DNA of 64,000 bases from Xaviernesmea oryzae (GTDB lineage Bacteria > Pseudomonadota > Alphaproteobacteria > Rhizobiales > Rhizobiaceae): assembly GCF_900109605.1 (NCBI RefSeq), contig NZ_FOAM01000003.1, forward strand, positions 334,644-398,643, written 5' to 3'. The notes beneath the pieces are model-generated. The model did not search any database. It was not told the origin of the DNA and saw nothing but the letters and a program-made list of their open reading frames with translations. Shown here piece after piece: positions 27,128 to 35,125 of this stretch. Each line of letters begins with the position of its first letter. Positions within the stretch are counted from its first letter, which is position 1. A program made the position numbers and the translations under genes.

Positions 27128-28015
27128 ATGACCACTGAGACTGAATTTGCCGGCCGCGTTCTCTTCGACCAGGCTTTGGAACTGGGCGAAGGCCCATCCT
27201 ACGATCCCGACACCGGGACGGCCTGGTGGTTCAACATCCTCGGCCGCGAGCTGCATTCGCTGCATCTCGACAGCGGCAAACACGAGATCCAGTCCCTCCC
27301 CTTCCTCGGCAGCGTGCTTGCCCGCGTGGACGGCGAGCGCCAAGTGGTGGCAAGCGACCAGGGCCTGTTCCTGCGCCACCGCGCCGATGGGCGTTTTGAA
27401 AAACTGCTGACGATCGAGGACAACCCCAACAACCGCTCCAACGATGGACGCGTGCATCAAAGCGGCGCCTTGTGGATCGGCACCATGGGCCGCAAGGCGG
27501 CCGAAAAGGCCGGGTCGATCTACCATGTCGCGCGCGGCAAGGTGACGCGGCTGATTCCCGGTGTGACAATTCCGAACGCCATTTGCTTCGCGCCCGATGG
27601 TGCCACCGCCTATTACAGCGATACCATGGCCAACCGCCTCTACAAGGTGGCGCTGGATCCGGCCACTGGCCTGCCGACGGCAGAGCCAGAACTTCTGGCG
27701 GAAGAAGGCCAGGCACAGGGTGGCTTTGACGGCGCGGTCTGCGATGCGCAAGGCCGGCTCTGGATCGCGCGCTGGGGAGCCGGCGCCGTCGATGTCTATG
27801 ATCCTGAAAGCGGCCAGCGCCTGGAGCGGCACAGGCTGCCGGCAAGCCAGACAAGCTGCCCCGCCTTCATTGGCGCAAAGGCAGACAGGCTGCTGGTGAC
27901 CTCGGCTTATGAGGGCATGGATGCCGCCGCCCGCCAGGCCGATCCGCACGCCGGCCAAACCTTCGAACTCGGACGCCCGGTCGAAGGACGGTTCGAGCCG
28001 GCCTATATCGTCTGA
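27128..28015 (+). CDS. SMP-30/gluconolactonase-type sugar lactonase
   Basis: This 295-residue six-bladed beta-propeller lactonase of the SMP-30/LRE family has the N-terminal metal ligand segment LGEGPSYDPDTGTAWWFNI, the NRSNDGRV loop with metal-binding Asn/Asp, GTMGRKAAEKAGSIY, PNAICFAPDG and YYSDTMANRLY. In this operon it probably opens the galactonolactone made by the dehydrogenase. It begins 4 bases after dgoA. A 10-base inverted repeat follows the stop. Galactonate dehydratase, needed to complete the route, is not in this operon. Confidence 0.9.
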   Translation: MTTETEFAGRVLFDQALELGEGPSYDPDTGTAWWFNILGRELHSLHLDSGKHEIQSLPFLGSVLARVDGERQVVASDQGLFLRHRADGRFEKLLTIEDNPNNRSNDGRVHQSGALWIGTMGRKAAEKAGSIYHVARGKVTRLIPGVTIPNAICFAPDGATAYYSDTMANRLYKVALDPATGLPTAEPELLAEEGQAQGGFDGAVCDAQGRLWIARWGAGAVDVYDPESGQRLERHRLPASQTSCPAFIGAKADRLLVTSAYEGMDAAARQADPHAGQTFELGRPVEGRFEPAYIV

Positions 28016-28037
28016 TCGAGACAGGCTTTGCCAATCT

Positions 28038-28066
28038 AGATGCCACGCAGTCCAGGCGTGGCATCT
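28038..28066 (+). terminator. Inverted repeat ending the galactonate operon
   Basis: Perfect 10-base arms AGATGCCACG and CGTGGCATCT surround a 9-base loop, 22 bases after the lactonase stop. No T run follows, so termination may be weak or Rho-assisted. Confidence 0.65.
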
Positions 28067-28190
28067 GCAACCGCCAGCTCGCGTTCGCCTCACGCAGTCG
28101 TGAGATCGCGCGAGCGCCTGGATGATGGGGCATTCCCCGAAATCCTGCTGATTCGACGGGATTTCCGACGATTTTGCTGCGATTTTTATC

Positions 28191-28215
28191 GGAACCACTT
28201 TTCCCTTCTCACGTT
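28191..28215 (+). promoter_or_regulatory. EcfG (general stress response) promoter
   Basis: GGAAC at 28191-28195 and CGTT at 28212-28215 are separated by exactly 16 bases, which fits the alphaproteobacterial EcfG/RpoE2 consensus (GGAAC, 16-17 bases, CGTT). It lies about 70 bases upstream of the PRC-barrel gene in an AT-richer stretch. No other window gap shows a perfect match. Confidence 0.8.
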
Positions 28216-28285
28216 GTTTGGGCATCACCGGTGCGGAACTGACACCGCGCCCTGATCGACAAGGACAAGGAAAGGTAGGTTGGAA

Positions 28286-28918
28286 ATGACCAAGAAATTC
28301 ACTGCTTCTGTTGCCGCAGGCGCTCTTTTCGCTGGTGTTGTTGCCTTTGCTCCGATGAGCTTCGCACAGGATACGATGCAGCCGGCACAGCCCAATGCCG
28401 CCCAGCCGGCGCAGCCGATGACCAATGATGCCACCACGGGCCAGATGGGCGACAATGCCGCCAAGCCGCTGGCTGGCCAGGCTGCCGATGCCGGCTCCAA
28501 GACCGGCAATTACATTACCGAACAGGCTGAAAACCAGATTTCCGCCAACCGCTATATCGGCCAGTCCGTCTATAACGGCAATGATGAGAGCATCGGCGAG
28601 ATCAATGACGTGATCTTTTCCACCGACGGCTCCGTCGAAGCAGCCGTGATCGGCGTCGGTGGCTTCCTCGGTATCGGCGAAAAGAACGTCGCCGTTCCGC
28701 TCGAAACCATTACGATTGCGGAAGTGCCGAATTCGAACGACATGAAGCTGACGACGCAGGAAACGTCCGACTCTTTGCGCAATGCGCCCGAGTTCAAGAC
28801 GCGCGCCCAGCAGATGGCCGAAACCAAGGGCAATAATGTCGACACTTCGACCACGTCGTCGACCACGGCGCCGGCTGGTGGCGCTGCTCCGGCCGCTCCG
28901 GCAACCACCAATCAGTAA
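28286..28918 (+). CDS. Exported PRC-barrel domain protein
   Basis: This 210-residue protein begins MTKKFTASVAAGALFAGVVA, a clear signal peptide with likely cleavage after MSFAQ or SFA. A Gln/Pro/Ala-rich linker (about 30-80) follows, then a PRC-barrel domain (about 90-160: ANRYIGQSVYNGNDESIGEINDVIF, AAVIGVGGFLGIGEKNVAVPLE) and a Thr/Ala-rich tail. PRC-barrel proteins of this type are typical periplasmic stress proteins in rhizobia. The EcfG promoter upstream supports induction in stationary phase, desiccation or osmotic stress. The ATG at 28286 is preferred to the TTG two codons earlier. Confidence 0.88.
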   Translation: MTKKFTASVAAGALFAGVVAFAPMSFAQDTMQPAQPNAAQPAQPMTNDATTGQMGDNAAKPLAGQAADAGSKTGNYITEQAENQISANRYIGQSVYNGNDESIGEINDVIFSTDGSVEAAVIGVGGFLGIGEKNVAVPLETITIAEVPNSNDMKLTTQETSDSLRNAPEFKTRAQQMAETKGNNVDTSTTSSTTAPAGGAAPAAPATTNQ

Positions 28919-28943
28919 GTCTTCACAGACATACCTGATCGAG

Positions 28944-28971
28944 AAGGGCGGTGTCGAAAGACGCCGTCCTT
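28944..28971 (+). repeat. Stable hairpin with GAAA tetraloop 3' of the PRC-barrel gene
   Basis: A 12-base stem (28944-28955 with 28960-28971, two G-U pairs) is closed by a GAAA tetraloop, 25 bases after the stop codon. A separate terminator follows at 29021, so this hairpin is probably an mRNA 3' stability element or a small-RNA seed and not the terminator itself. Confidence 0.6.
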
Positions 28972-29020
28972 CACGCATTTCTCAGCGCTTTGTCCGCCTT
29001 AATGTCGTTCCAGCCTGACT

Positions 29021-29050
29021 GAGCGCCTGCAAGCCAGGCGCTCTTCTTTT
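29021..29050 (+). terminator. Terminator of the PRC-barrel gene
   Basis: A perfect 9-base stem, GAGCGCCTG and CAGGCGCTC with a five-base loop, is followed by TTCTTTT. It stops the PRC-barrel transcript just before the convergent flavoprotein gene. Confidence 0.9.
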
Positions 29051-29058
29051 GCTTGGGG

Positions 29059-31122
29059 TCAGATCAACAGCCCATAGCGCATCGCGTCGTAGATCCCGGC
29101 ATGGATGTTGCGGCTGTGGACGGCATCTCCGATCCGGATCAGATCGAAATCTCCGTTCGGATTGCTGAGCGGGATTGGCGCCTGCTGCCGGATCAGCGCC
29201 TTGTAATCGACCGCGCCTAGATTGCGGGACTGCGGCTTTAGCGCGACGTAAAGATCGTCCATCGGCAGGGTGCCATATTCGACCACGACCTGCGCCACGC
29301 GCCGTTCGGTCGTGTTGCTCGAATAGTCGGAGCCCAGGACCGCCACCAAGGCATTGCCGTCCCGACGCACAGATTTCAGCCTTGTGTTGATCGTCACCCG
29401 CACGCCTGCCTCGACAATCGCCCGCGCATAAGGCGTGTAGTTCATGCCGCCGACTTCAGGCGCAAAGAGCCGTTCGGGCGAGACCACTTCGAGTTCCACC
29501 CCTGCTTTGGCGATCATCTCCGCCGCGCTCATGCCGCCATGGCCGCCGTGATCGTCATAGAGCAGAACGGGACCTTCCGGCTTGACCGTGCCGGCCAGAA
29601 TATCCCAGCTGGACACGACGAGCTCCTCGCCAGCGGTCAGCGGCGGCGTGTGGGCGATTCCGCCGGTGGCGATCACCACGACATCCGGAGCCCGGGCACG
29701 CACATCCTCCTCCTCGGCGAAGACGTTATATTCGATCGGCACCCCAAGGCGGGCCAGTTCCGACAGGCGCCAGTCGATGATGCCGATCAGTTCGCGCCGA
29801 CGGGGATTGCGGGCGGCGAGCCGCACTTGCCCACCGGCTTCGCCGCTGGCCTCCAACACCTCGACCTGATGACCGCGCTCGGCCAACACCCGCGCCGCCT
29901 CAAGGCCCGCAGGGCCTGCGCCGATGACGAGCGCCTTGCGCCGCGGGCCGTCTGTCGGCCGGATGATATGGGGAATGGTGGCTTCGCGCCCCGTTGCGGC
30001 ATTGTGGATGCAGAGTGCGCCGCCGCCTTCATAGATGCGGTCGAGACAATAGGTTGCGCCGACGCAAGGGCGAATGCGATCCTCGATCCCTGCCTCGATC
30101 TTGCGCACGATGTGCGGATCGGCAATGTGCGCGCGCGTCATGCCGACCATGTCGAGCTTGCCCTCGGCAATGGCATGGCGGGCGGTGGCGACATCGGCAA
30201 TGCGGGCGGCGTGGAAGACCGGAAAGCGGGTCGCGGCCCGCACTTCCCCGGCGAAATCGAGATGGGGCGAGGCGGCCATGCCCTGAATCGGGATGACGTC
30301 GGTGAGCGGCGCATCATGATCGATATGGCCTCGGATGACGTTGAGGAAATCGACCTTGCCGGTGCCGACCAGCCGGCGACAGATTTCGATGCCGTCTTCC
30401 TTGGTCAGTCCGATATCCCATTGCTCATCGGCCACCAGGCGGAAGCCGACGATGAAAGCGTCGCCCACAGCCTTGCGTACGGCCGCCAGCACCATATTGG
30501 AAAAACGCGTGCGATTTTCCAGCGAACCGCCGAAGTCGTCCTCGCGCTGGTTGGTGGCGGGCGACCAGAAGGCGTCCAGCAGATGGCCATAGGCCTCGAT
30601 CTCGATCCCGTCGAGGCCGGCCTCCTGCATGCGCTGGGCTGCGGCAGCATAATCGGCGACGATGCGGTCGATATCCCAGTCTTCGATCGTCTTCGGCATG
30701 GCACGATGCGCCGCCTCCTTGACCGGCGACGGGCTGAGGACCGGCAGCCAGTCGCCCTTGTTCCAGCTCGTTCGCCGGCCAAGATGGGTCAGCTGGATCA
30801 TCACCGCCGTGCCGTGTTCGTGGCACTCGTCGGCCAGCCGCTTCATCCAGGGCACGATCTCGTCGCGGAAGGCGAAGAGATTGCCGAAGGCGGGCGGCGA
30901 ATCTTCGGACACGATCGCCGAGCCTGCCGTCATCGTCATCGCCACCCCGCCCTTTGCCTTTTCCACATGGTAGAGGCGGTAGCGATCCTTGGGCATGCCG
31001 TCTTCGGAGTAGGCCGGCTCATGCGCCGTCGACATGATCCGGTTTCTCAGGGTCAGATGCTTGAGCTGGAAAGGCTGGAGCAGCGGATCACGGGCGTTTT
31101 GCTGGGCAAGCGGCATCGACAT
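29059..31122 (-). CDS. FMN/FAD oxidoreductase of the N-methylproline/dimethylglycine demethylase type
   Basis: This 687-residue protein joins an old-yellow-enzyme-like TIM barrel (about 12-350) binding FMN to a C-terminal FAD/NAD-binding Rossmann domain (GAGPAG at 401-406), as in trimethylamine dehydrogenase and the rhizobial stachydrine/dimethylglycine demethylases. The linking cluster segment has Cys353, Cys359 and Cys371, but Ala356 where trimethylamine dehydrogenase has its second cysteine. It probably oxidatively demethylates an N-methylated osmolyte or amino acid (inference). No partner genes are adjacent. A large antisense frame over it is a shadow. Confidence 0.84.
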   Translation of the reverse strand: MSMPLAQQNARDPLLQPFQLKHLTLRNRIMSTAHEPAYSEDGMPKDRYRLYHVEKAKGGVAMTMTAGSAIVSEDSPPAFGNLFAFRDEIVPWMKRLADECHEHGTAVMIQLTHLGRRTSWNKGDWLPVLSPSPVKEAAHRAMPKTIEDWDIDRIVADYAAAAQRMQEAGLDGIEIEAYGHLLDAFWSPATNQREDDFGGSLENRTRFSNMVLAAVRKAVGDAFIVGFRLVADEQWDIGLTKEDGIEICRRLVGTGKVDFLNVIRGHIDHDAPLTDVIPIQGMAASPHLDFAGEVRAATRFPVFHAARIADVATARHAIAEGKLDMVGMTRAHIADPHIVRKIEAGIEDRIRPCVGATYCLDRIYEGGGALCIHNAATGREATIPHIIRPTDGPRRKALVIGAGPAGLEAARVLAERGHQVEVLEASGEAGGQVRLAARNPRRRELIGIIDWRLSELARLGVPIEYNVFAEEEDVRARAPDVVVIATGGIAHTPPLTAGEELVVSSWDILAGTVKPEGPVLLYDDHGGHGGMSAAEMIAKAGVELEVVSPERLFAPEVGGMNYTPYARAIVEAGVRVTINTRLKSVRRDGNALVAVLGSDYSSNTTERRVAQVVVEYGTLPMDDLYVALKPQSRNLGAVDYKALIRQQAPIPLSNPNGDFDLIRIGDAVHSRNIHAGIYDAMRYGLLI

Positions 31123-31410
31123 CGTCAGGGTCCTGTCGGGCGGTCGCTGGGGAGGAGGAAGGCTGCTTCGTCAGGCGGCAATCCCATGGTTGAAGGCGCA
31201 GTGTCGAACGCGCCCTTGCGCAATTCCATGTCCATTTACGCCAGCGCCCGGCCTTATCGCGCCGTTTTCAAGGCAAGGGCGTTGGTGCGATGGACGTAAC
31301 GCTTCTTGGCGAAACCGGATCGCATGCGCGCCACATCCCGCAAGCCGCGCCTATCCCGTGATCAGCAACAGGAAGCGCATCGTCTTTCCGGCTGCAACGT
31401 AAGATAAAAC

Positions 31411-32760
31411 TTACTGCACCCTAACCGGATCGGCAAAGCGCCCGGCGACATCCTCGAGCGTGGCATCGATATCCTTGGGGCGGCCGTAGAAATAGCCTTG
31501 ACCCAGCCGGCAGCCGAGCGCCTTCAGCTTCATGGCCTCGGCCGGCGTCTCGATGCCCTCCGCCACCACGTCGAGGTTCAGGCCCTCGCACATGGCGATG
31601 ATCGCCTTGACGATATGTTCGCTGGCCTTGTCGGTGGCGATGCGCGAGACGAAGGCACGGTCGATCTTGACCTTGTCGAAGGCGAAATCGCGCAGGCGGC
31701 AAAGGCTCGATTGTCCGGTGCCGAAATCGTCCAATGCGACATGAATGCCGGCGGCACGCAGTTCGGCGACGATATCCTGCGCCATGTCGGCATCGGCCAT
31801 GACGGCGGTTTCCGTGATCTCGATGATCAGACGGCGAGGATCCAATCCCGTCTGGCGGCAGATCGACAGGATGTTGCCGGCGATCGAGAGATCGACGAAC
31901 TGGGCGGAGGAGAGGTTGAAGGACAGAAACAGGTCTTTCGGCCAGGCAAGTGCCGCGCGCGCCGCCTTACGAAACAGGGTTTCCGTCAGCCGGTCGATAA
32001 AGCCGTGATCCTCGGCCAGCGGCACGAAGACGGCAGGCGAGATGGTGCCGAGATCGGGATCGTTCCAGCGAGCGAGCGCCTCGAAGCCGACGAGCCGGTC
32101 GCTGGAGAGATCGACGATCGGCTGGAAATGCACGTCCACCTCGTCGGAAATGATTGCATTGCGCAAAGCCTGCTCGATCTGCGTCCGTCGGCGCATCTCC
32201 TCGGCGATCTGCTGGCTGTAAATGGTAATCTGCGCGCGACCACGCCGCTTGGCGCGGTAAAGCGCCGTGCTGGCATTCTTCATCAGCGCATCGAAATCCT
32301 CGCCGGCGAAGGGATAGATGGCAAAGCCGAAGGAGGCCGACAGGCGGATATGGCGCTCGCCGATCTCAAAGGGTGCGGACAGCACATCCTTCAGCATCAT
32401 GCCGACCTTCTCCGCGCCCTTCTGCTCGAAGACCAACGGCAGAACGAGGCCAAACTGATCGCCCGATATGCGCACCACGGTCGCGCCATCCGGCAGGCAG
32501 GCCTTCATTCGTTGCGCCACCTGGCGCAGGATGTCATCGCCGGCACGCGGGCCCAAAAGATCGTTGATCGGCTTGAACCCGTCGAGATTGGCCAGCGCGA
32601 TGGTGAAAGGAGCGGGATCTTCCGCGCGCTCGTCGGCGATGCGGCGCACTTCCTGGCCCATCCACGCGGCATTGCCGAGACCTGTCAACTTGTCGGTCGA
32701 CATCTCTCCGTCCAGGCCGGCGAAGCTCTTGTGCTCGCGCATGAGGCCGACAGCAGTCAT
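31411..32760 (-). CDS. Cyclic-di-GMP phosphodiesterase with degenerate GGDEF domain
   Basis: This 449-residue cytoplasmic protein has an N-terminal GGDEF domain (about 20-185) and a C-terminal EAL domain (about 195-440). The GGDEF signature reads SGDQF (99-103), so cyclase activity is unlikely, though GTP sensing is possible. The EAL domain keeps the catalytic and metal residues: EAL (227-229), Glu317 in EITE, DDFGTG (344-349), Lys365 in KIDR and AEGIET, so it should hydrolyse c-di-GMP. There is no membrane span or sensor domain. The start is weakly supported; Met7 is an alternative. The PAS-receiver gene upstream is on the same strand but 249 bases away. Confidence 0.9.
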   Translation of the reverse strand: MTAVGLMREHKSFAGLDGEMSTDKLTGLGNAAWMGQEVRRIADERAEDPAPFTIALANLDGFKPINDLLGPRAGDDILRQVAQRMKACLPDGATVVRISGDQFGLVLPLVFEQKGAEKVGMMLKDVLSAPFEIGERHIRLSASFGFAIYPFAGEDFDALMKNASTALYRAKRRGRAQITIYSQQIAEEMRRRTQIEQALRNAIISDEVDVHFQPIVDLSSDRLVGFEALARWNDPDLGTISPAVFVPLAEDHGFIDRLTETLFRKAARAALAWPKDLFLSFNLSSAQFVDLSIAGNILSICRQTGLDPRRLIIEITETAVMADADMAQDIVAELRAAGIHVALDDFGTGQSSLCRLRDFAFDKVKIDRAFVSRIATDKASEHIVKAIIAMCEGLNLDVVAEGIETPAEAMKLKALGCRLGQGYFYGRPKDIDATLEDVAGRFADPVRVQ

Positions 32761-32967
32761 GTTTTACCCGGTTCGAACTGGTTCATTTCGCAACCACAAC
32801 AATGCCGAGTACAAACTTAACAATTCTTGACGAAGGCCTCCCTAGATCTGGTTTTTCGCGCACTGATTGGAACTTTATGTTCGCTTACCGAAGCGGGGAA
32901 AAAGGTGAGTTCAAAGCCTTAGGCTTCGTGACCGCTCAGCATGCCGGGTTCTGGTCAAGGCATGGAC

Positions 32968-33003
32968 TCCCGAGGTGCGTGTATTGAAAGACGCAACTCG
33001 GGA
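32968..33003 (-). terminator. Hairpin following the PAS-receiver gene
   Basis: Thirteen-base arms with a single mismatch (TCCCGAGGTGCGT and ACGCAACTCGGGA, ten-base loop) lie just past the stop at 33010. No T run follows, so it is a probable but weak terminator. Confidence 0.5.
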
Positions 33004-33009
33004 TGGAAT

Positions 33010-34734
33010 TCACAGGGCTTGGCCAGCCTGGTCTTCCGCCTGAACAAAACGGTGATAGAGCGCTTCGACCCGTTCGGGGCTGACAGGCTTCATCAGGCGT
33101 GCGCCGATGGCGAGCGTCTCCATCTCGCTATCCTCCATATCGGCGGCCTGGGTGGTGACCACGACGATGGGCGTGGCGGCGCGGCCCTCTTCCGCTTCGG
33201 CATCGCGAATGGCGCGGATCGCCGGCCGCCCGCTCATCACCGGCATGGCCAGATCCATCAGCACCAGCTTCGGCCGATGCGTCCGCCAGAGCGCCACGGC
33301 CTCTTCGCCATTCGTCGCGATCTTGAAGGACAGGCCGAGGCCATCGAGGATCTGGGCAAAGACGATCTGGTTGATGTCATTGTCTTCGGCCACGAGAACG
33401 TCGATCGGGGACTCGGCGGCAGGCTGCGTGCCCGCGGCGCCAGCGCCAAGGCCGAACTCGCCATCCAGATCGGTCTGCATCGACAGTCCGACGGTCATGA
33501 TCTGCGCCGCCAGGTCTTCGGCGGAGATGGCGAGCGAGACGGGCAGCTGCGGCAGCCCGACGAACAGGCCGGCGGGTGGCGTGCCCAGGCTTTCATCGAA
33601 AAGCAGGAGGTTGGGCGTCAGACCGCTCTCGCCCAACGCGGCCTCGAGCGCCTTCAGCTGATCGAAGGAGGCGACGATGCCGACATCGCAGGACAGTTCC
33701 GTCAAGGCGGAGAAGAACCGCTGCTCGATGGCTGGGCATGGCGTCACCAGCACTACCCGCAGGCGATAAGAGCCACCGGCATCGCCCGGCAGGCCCATGG
33801 CCGGCGCATCGACGATGCGCGTCATGTCGAGCGCGCGGAAAGGATCATAAAGGCTCTGGCCCGGCTCGAACCGGCTGACATCGGCATGCGGCACCACGCC
33901 AAGCGGCCCCTCGCCCTCTCCGGCAATGCCGAAGCCGGTGACGACCTGCGTGACATCGCTGAAATAAGTGACGAGCAGCGCATCTGCCGGACTGCCGACA
34001 CGGAATTTGTGGACGATGGCCCAAAGATCCTCGCCGTCAGCCATGACGATCTGCTGGGCGTTGGTGTGCAGCACGCCCGTTTCCAGAACCTCGCGGTCGC
34101 TCAGCTCATAGCGCTCGGCAAAATCGGCATCGACGAGATCCCAGACCGAACGACCGAGAATGGCGTTGGCGGCCATGCCATGCATGGCGCAGAAAGCCTT
34201 GTTGACGGCGACGTAGTTGAGGTCGCGGTCCTTGACGCAAACCGCATTGGGCAGATCGTCGAGGATGCGCTCGGTCAGCTCGATGCGCTCGCGGTCGAGC
34301 TGCATCTCTTCCTCATGCAGCTTCTGCGAGGTGAGATCGGTGATCAGAACCAGGCCGATGCCATTGGAAAGCCGTCTTTTGCTGATGTTGATCCAGCTAC
34401 GGCGGGAGAGCTGCTCGACGCTTTCGAAGCGCTCGCGCCAGTGCAGCGACAGACGAGTGGAAATCCACTCCTCGCGCCCGGTCCGGCGGCGGGTATTTTC
34501 AAACTGGGTGCCGACGCCAACGCCGGCATCATAAAGTGCGCCAAGAAAGTCGCGCAGGCGCGTGCCGCGTTCGATGAAGGACGGAGCGATCGGAAAAATG
34601 CCCAGCACGGCGCGGGCCGCAAACAGCAGCCGATCCTGACGGTCCCAGACCATCAGCGCCATACCTAAGCCGTTTGCCACCAGATCCAGAAGCGGCTGCT
34701 CGTCGTGGGCGTCCGGCGACGCACTGTCCATCAT
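33010..34734 (-). CDS. PAS-domain response regulator lacking a kinase
   Basis: The 574-residue protein shows an N-terminal PAS-like region (about 15-135), a canonical PAS domain (about 153-265: ILDDLPNAVCVKDRDLNYVAVNKAFC, ILGRSVWDL), a degenerate receiver-like region (about 324-415, LRVVLVTPCPA, LLLFDES) and a complete C-terminal receiver (444-565) with Glu450/Asp451, phospho-acceptor Asp494 and Lys549. No HisKA or HATPase motifs are visible between PAS and receiver, unlike hybrid kinases with this layout. It may be a phosphorylation sink or a sensor acting on a separate kinase. A near-consensus EcfG promoter lies just upstream. Confidence 0.82.
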   Translation of the reverse strand: MMDSASPDAHDEQPLLDLVANGLGMALMVWDRQDRLLFAARAVLGIFPIAPSFIERGTRLRDFLGALYDAGVGVGTQFENTRRRTGREEWISTRLSLHWRERFESVEQLSRRSWINISKRRLSNGIGLVLITDLTSQKLHEEEMQLDRERIELTERILDDLPNAVCVKDRDLNYVAVNKAFCAMHGMAANAILGRSVWDLVDADFAERYELSDREVLETGVLHTNAQQIVMADGEDLWAIVHKFRVGSPADALLVTYFSDVTQVVTGFGIAGEGEGPLGVVPHADVSRFEPGQSLYDPFRALDMTRIVDAPAMGLPGDAGGSYRLRVVLVTPCPAIEQRFFSALTELSCDVGIVASFDQLKALEAALGESGLTPNLLLFDESLGTPPAGLFVGLPQLPVSLAISAEDLAAQIMTVGLSMQTDLDGEFGLGAGAAGTQPAAESPIDVLVAEDNDINQIVFAQILDGLGLSFKIATNGEEAVALWRTHRPKLVLMDLAMPVMSGRPAIRAIRDAEAEEGRAATPIVVVTTQAADMEDSEMETLAIGARLMKPVSPERVEALYHRFVQAEDQAGQAL

Positions 34735-35125
34735 TCCTGCGGCCCTTCATAACCCTTACGCCACATGACAAATCGCCGTTCCAAAGACGCGCTGCAAAAA
34801 AGGCAAGGCGTTCCCGGTACGGCTCAGGCATGCTGACGGAAGGCCCCTTGGCCTGCCGGGAAGGCGTGATCCGTCCGTGTCAGCACACGGGGCCGGTCTT
34901 CCCGACCCCGATTTCATGTGGGTCAGTATGATAAGTTTTACAGTCTTTCCTTAAGCGGGGCTTAAGCGGGAGTTGCGAAATCCAGCATGAAAACAAAGGG
35001 CTGCGAAATAATTGCGTCAGCTTGAAATCCCAGATTGCAAAGATAAGGCCGAAATCATGAGAAGTTTTGCCTGAGAAAGGTCGATCGAGCGTTTCCAAGG
35101 GCTTGGAAATAAGGGAAAATGCGGC
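34735..35125. promoter_or_regulatory. Divergent promoter region between the PAS-receiver gene and mutL
   Basis: No gene is present. On the minus strand GGAAC (34778-34782) and CGTA are separated by 17 bases (34757-34782), one mismatch from the EcfG consensus, 23 bases before the PAS-receiver start. On the plus strand TTAA, seven bases, TTAA (34951-34965) matches four plus four bases of a CtrA box inside an 11-base direct repeat. A CCGTGT/ACACGG hairpin is at 34875-34890. All are candidates by eye only. Confidence 0.45.

Noticed and set aside
27041..28978. 645-codon minus-strand frame over the lactonase and PRC-barrel genes
   Set aside because: It covers two well-supported genes plus their promoter and terminator and shows no recognisable family.
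29539..31299. 586-codon plus-strand frame antisense to the flavoprotein
   Set aside because: Shadow of GC-rich third positions; the opposite strand has clear FMN and FAD motifs.
32941..34668. 575-codon plus-strand frame antisense to the PAS-receiver gene
   Set aside because: No domains, and the opposite strand has a canonical receiver and PAS domain.
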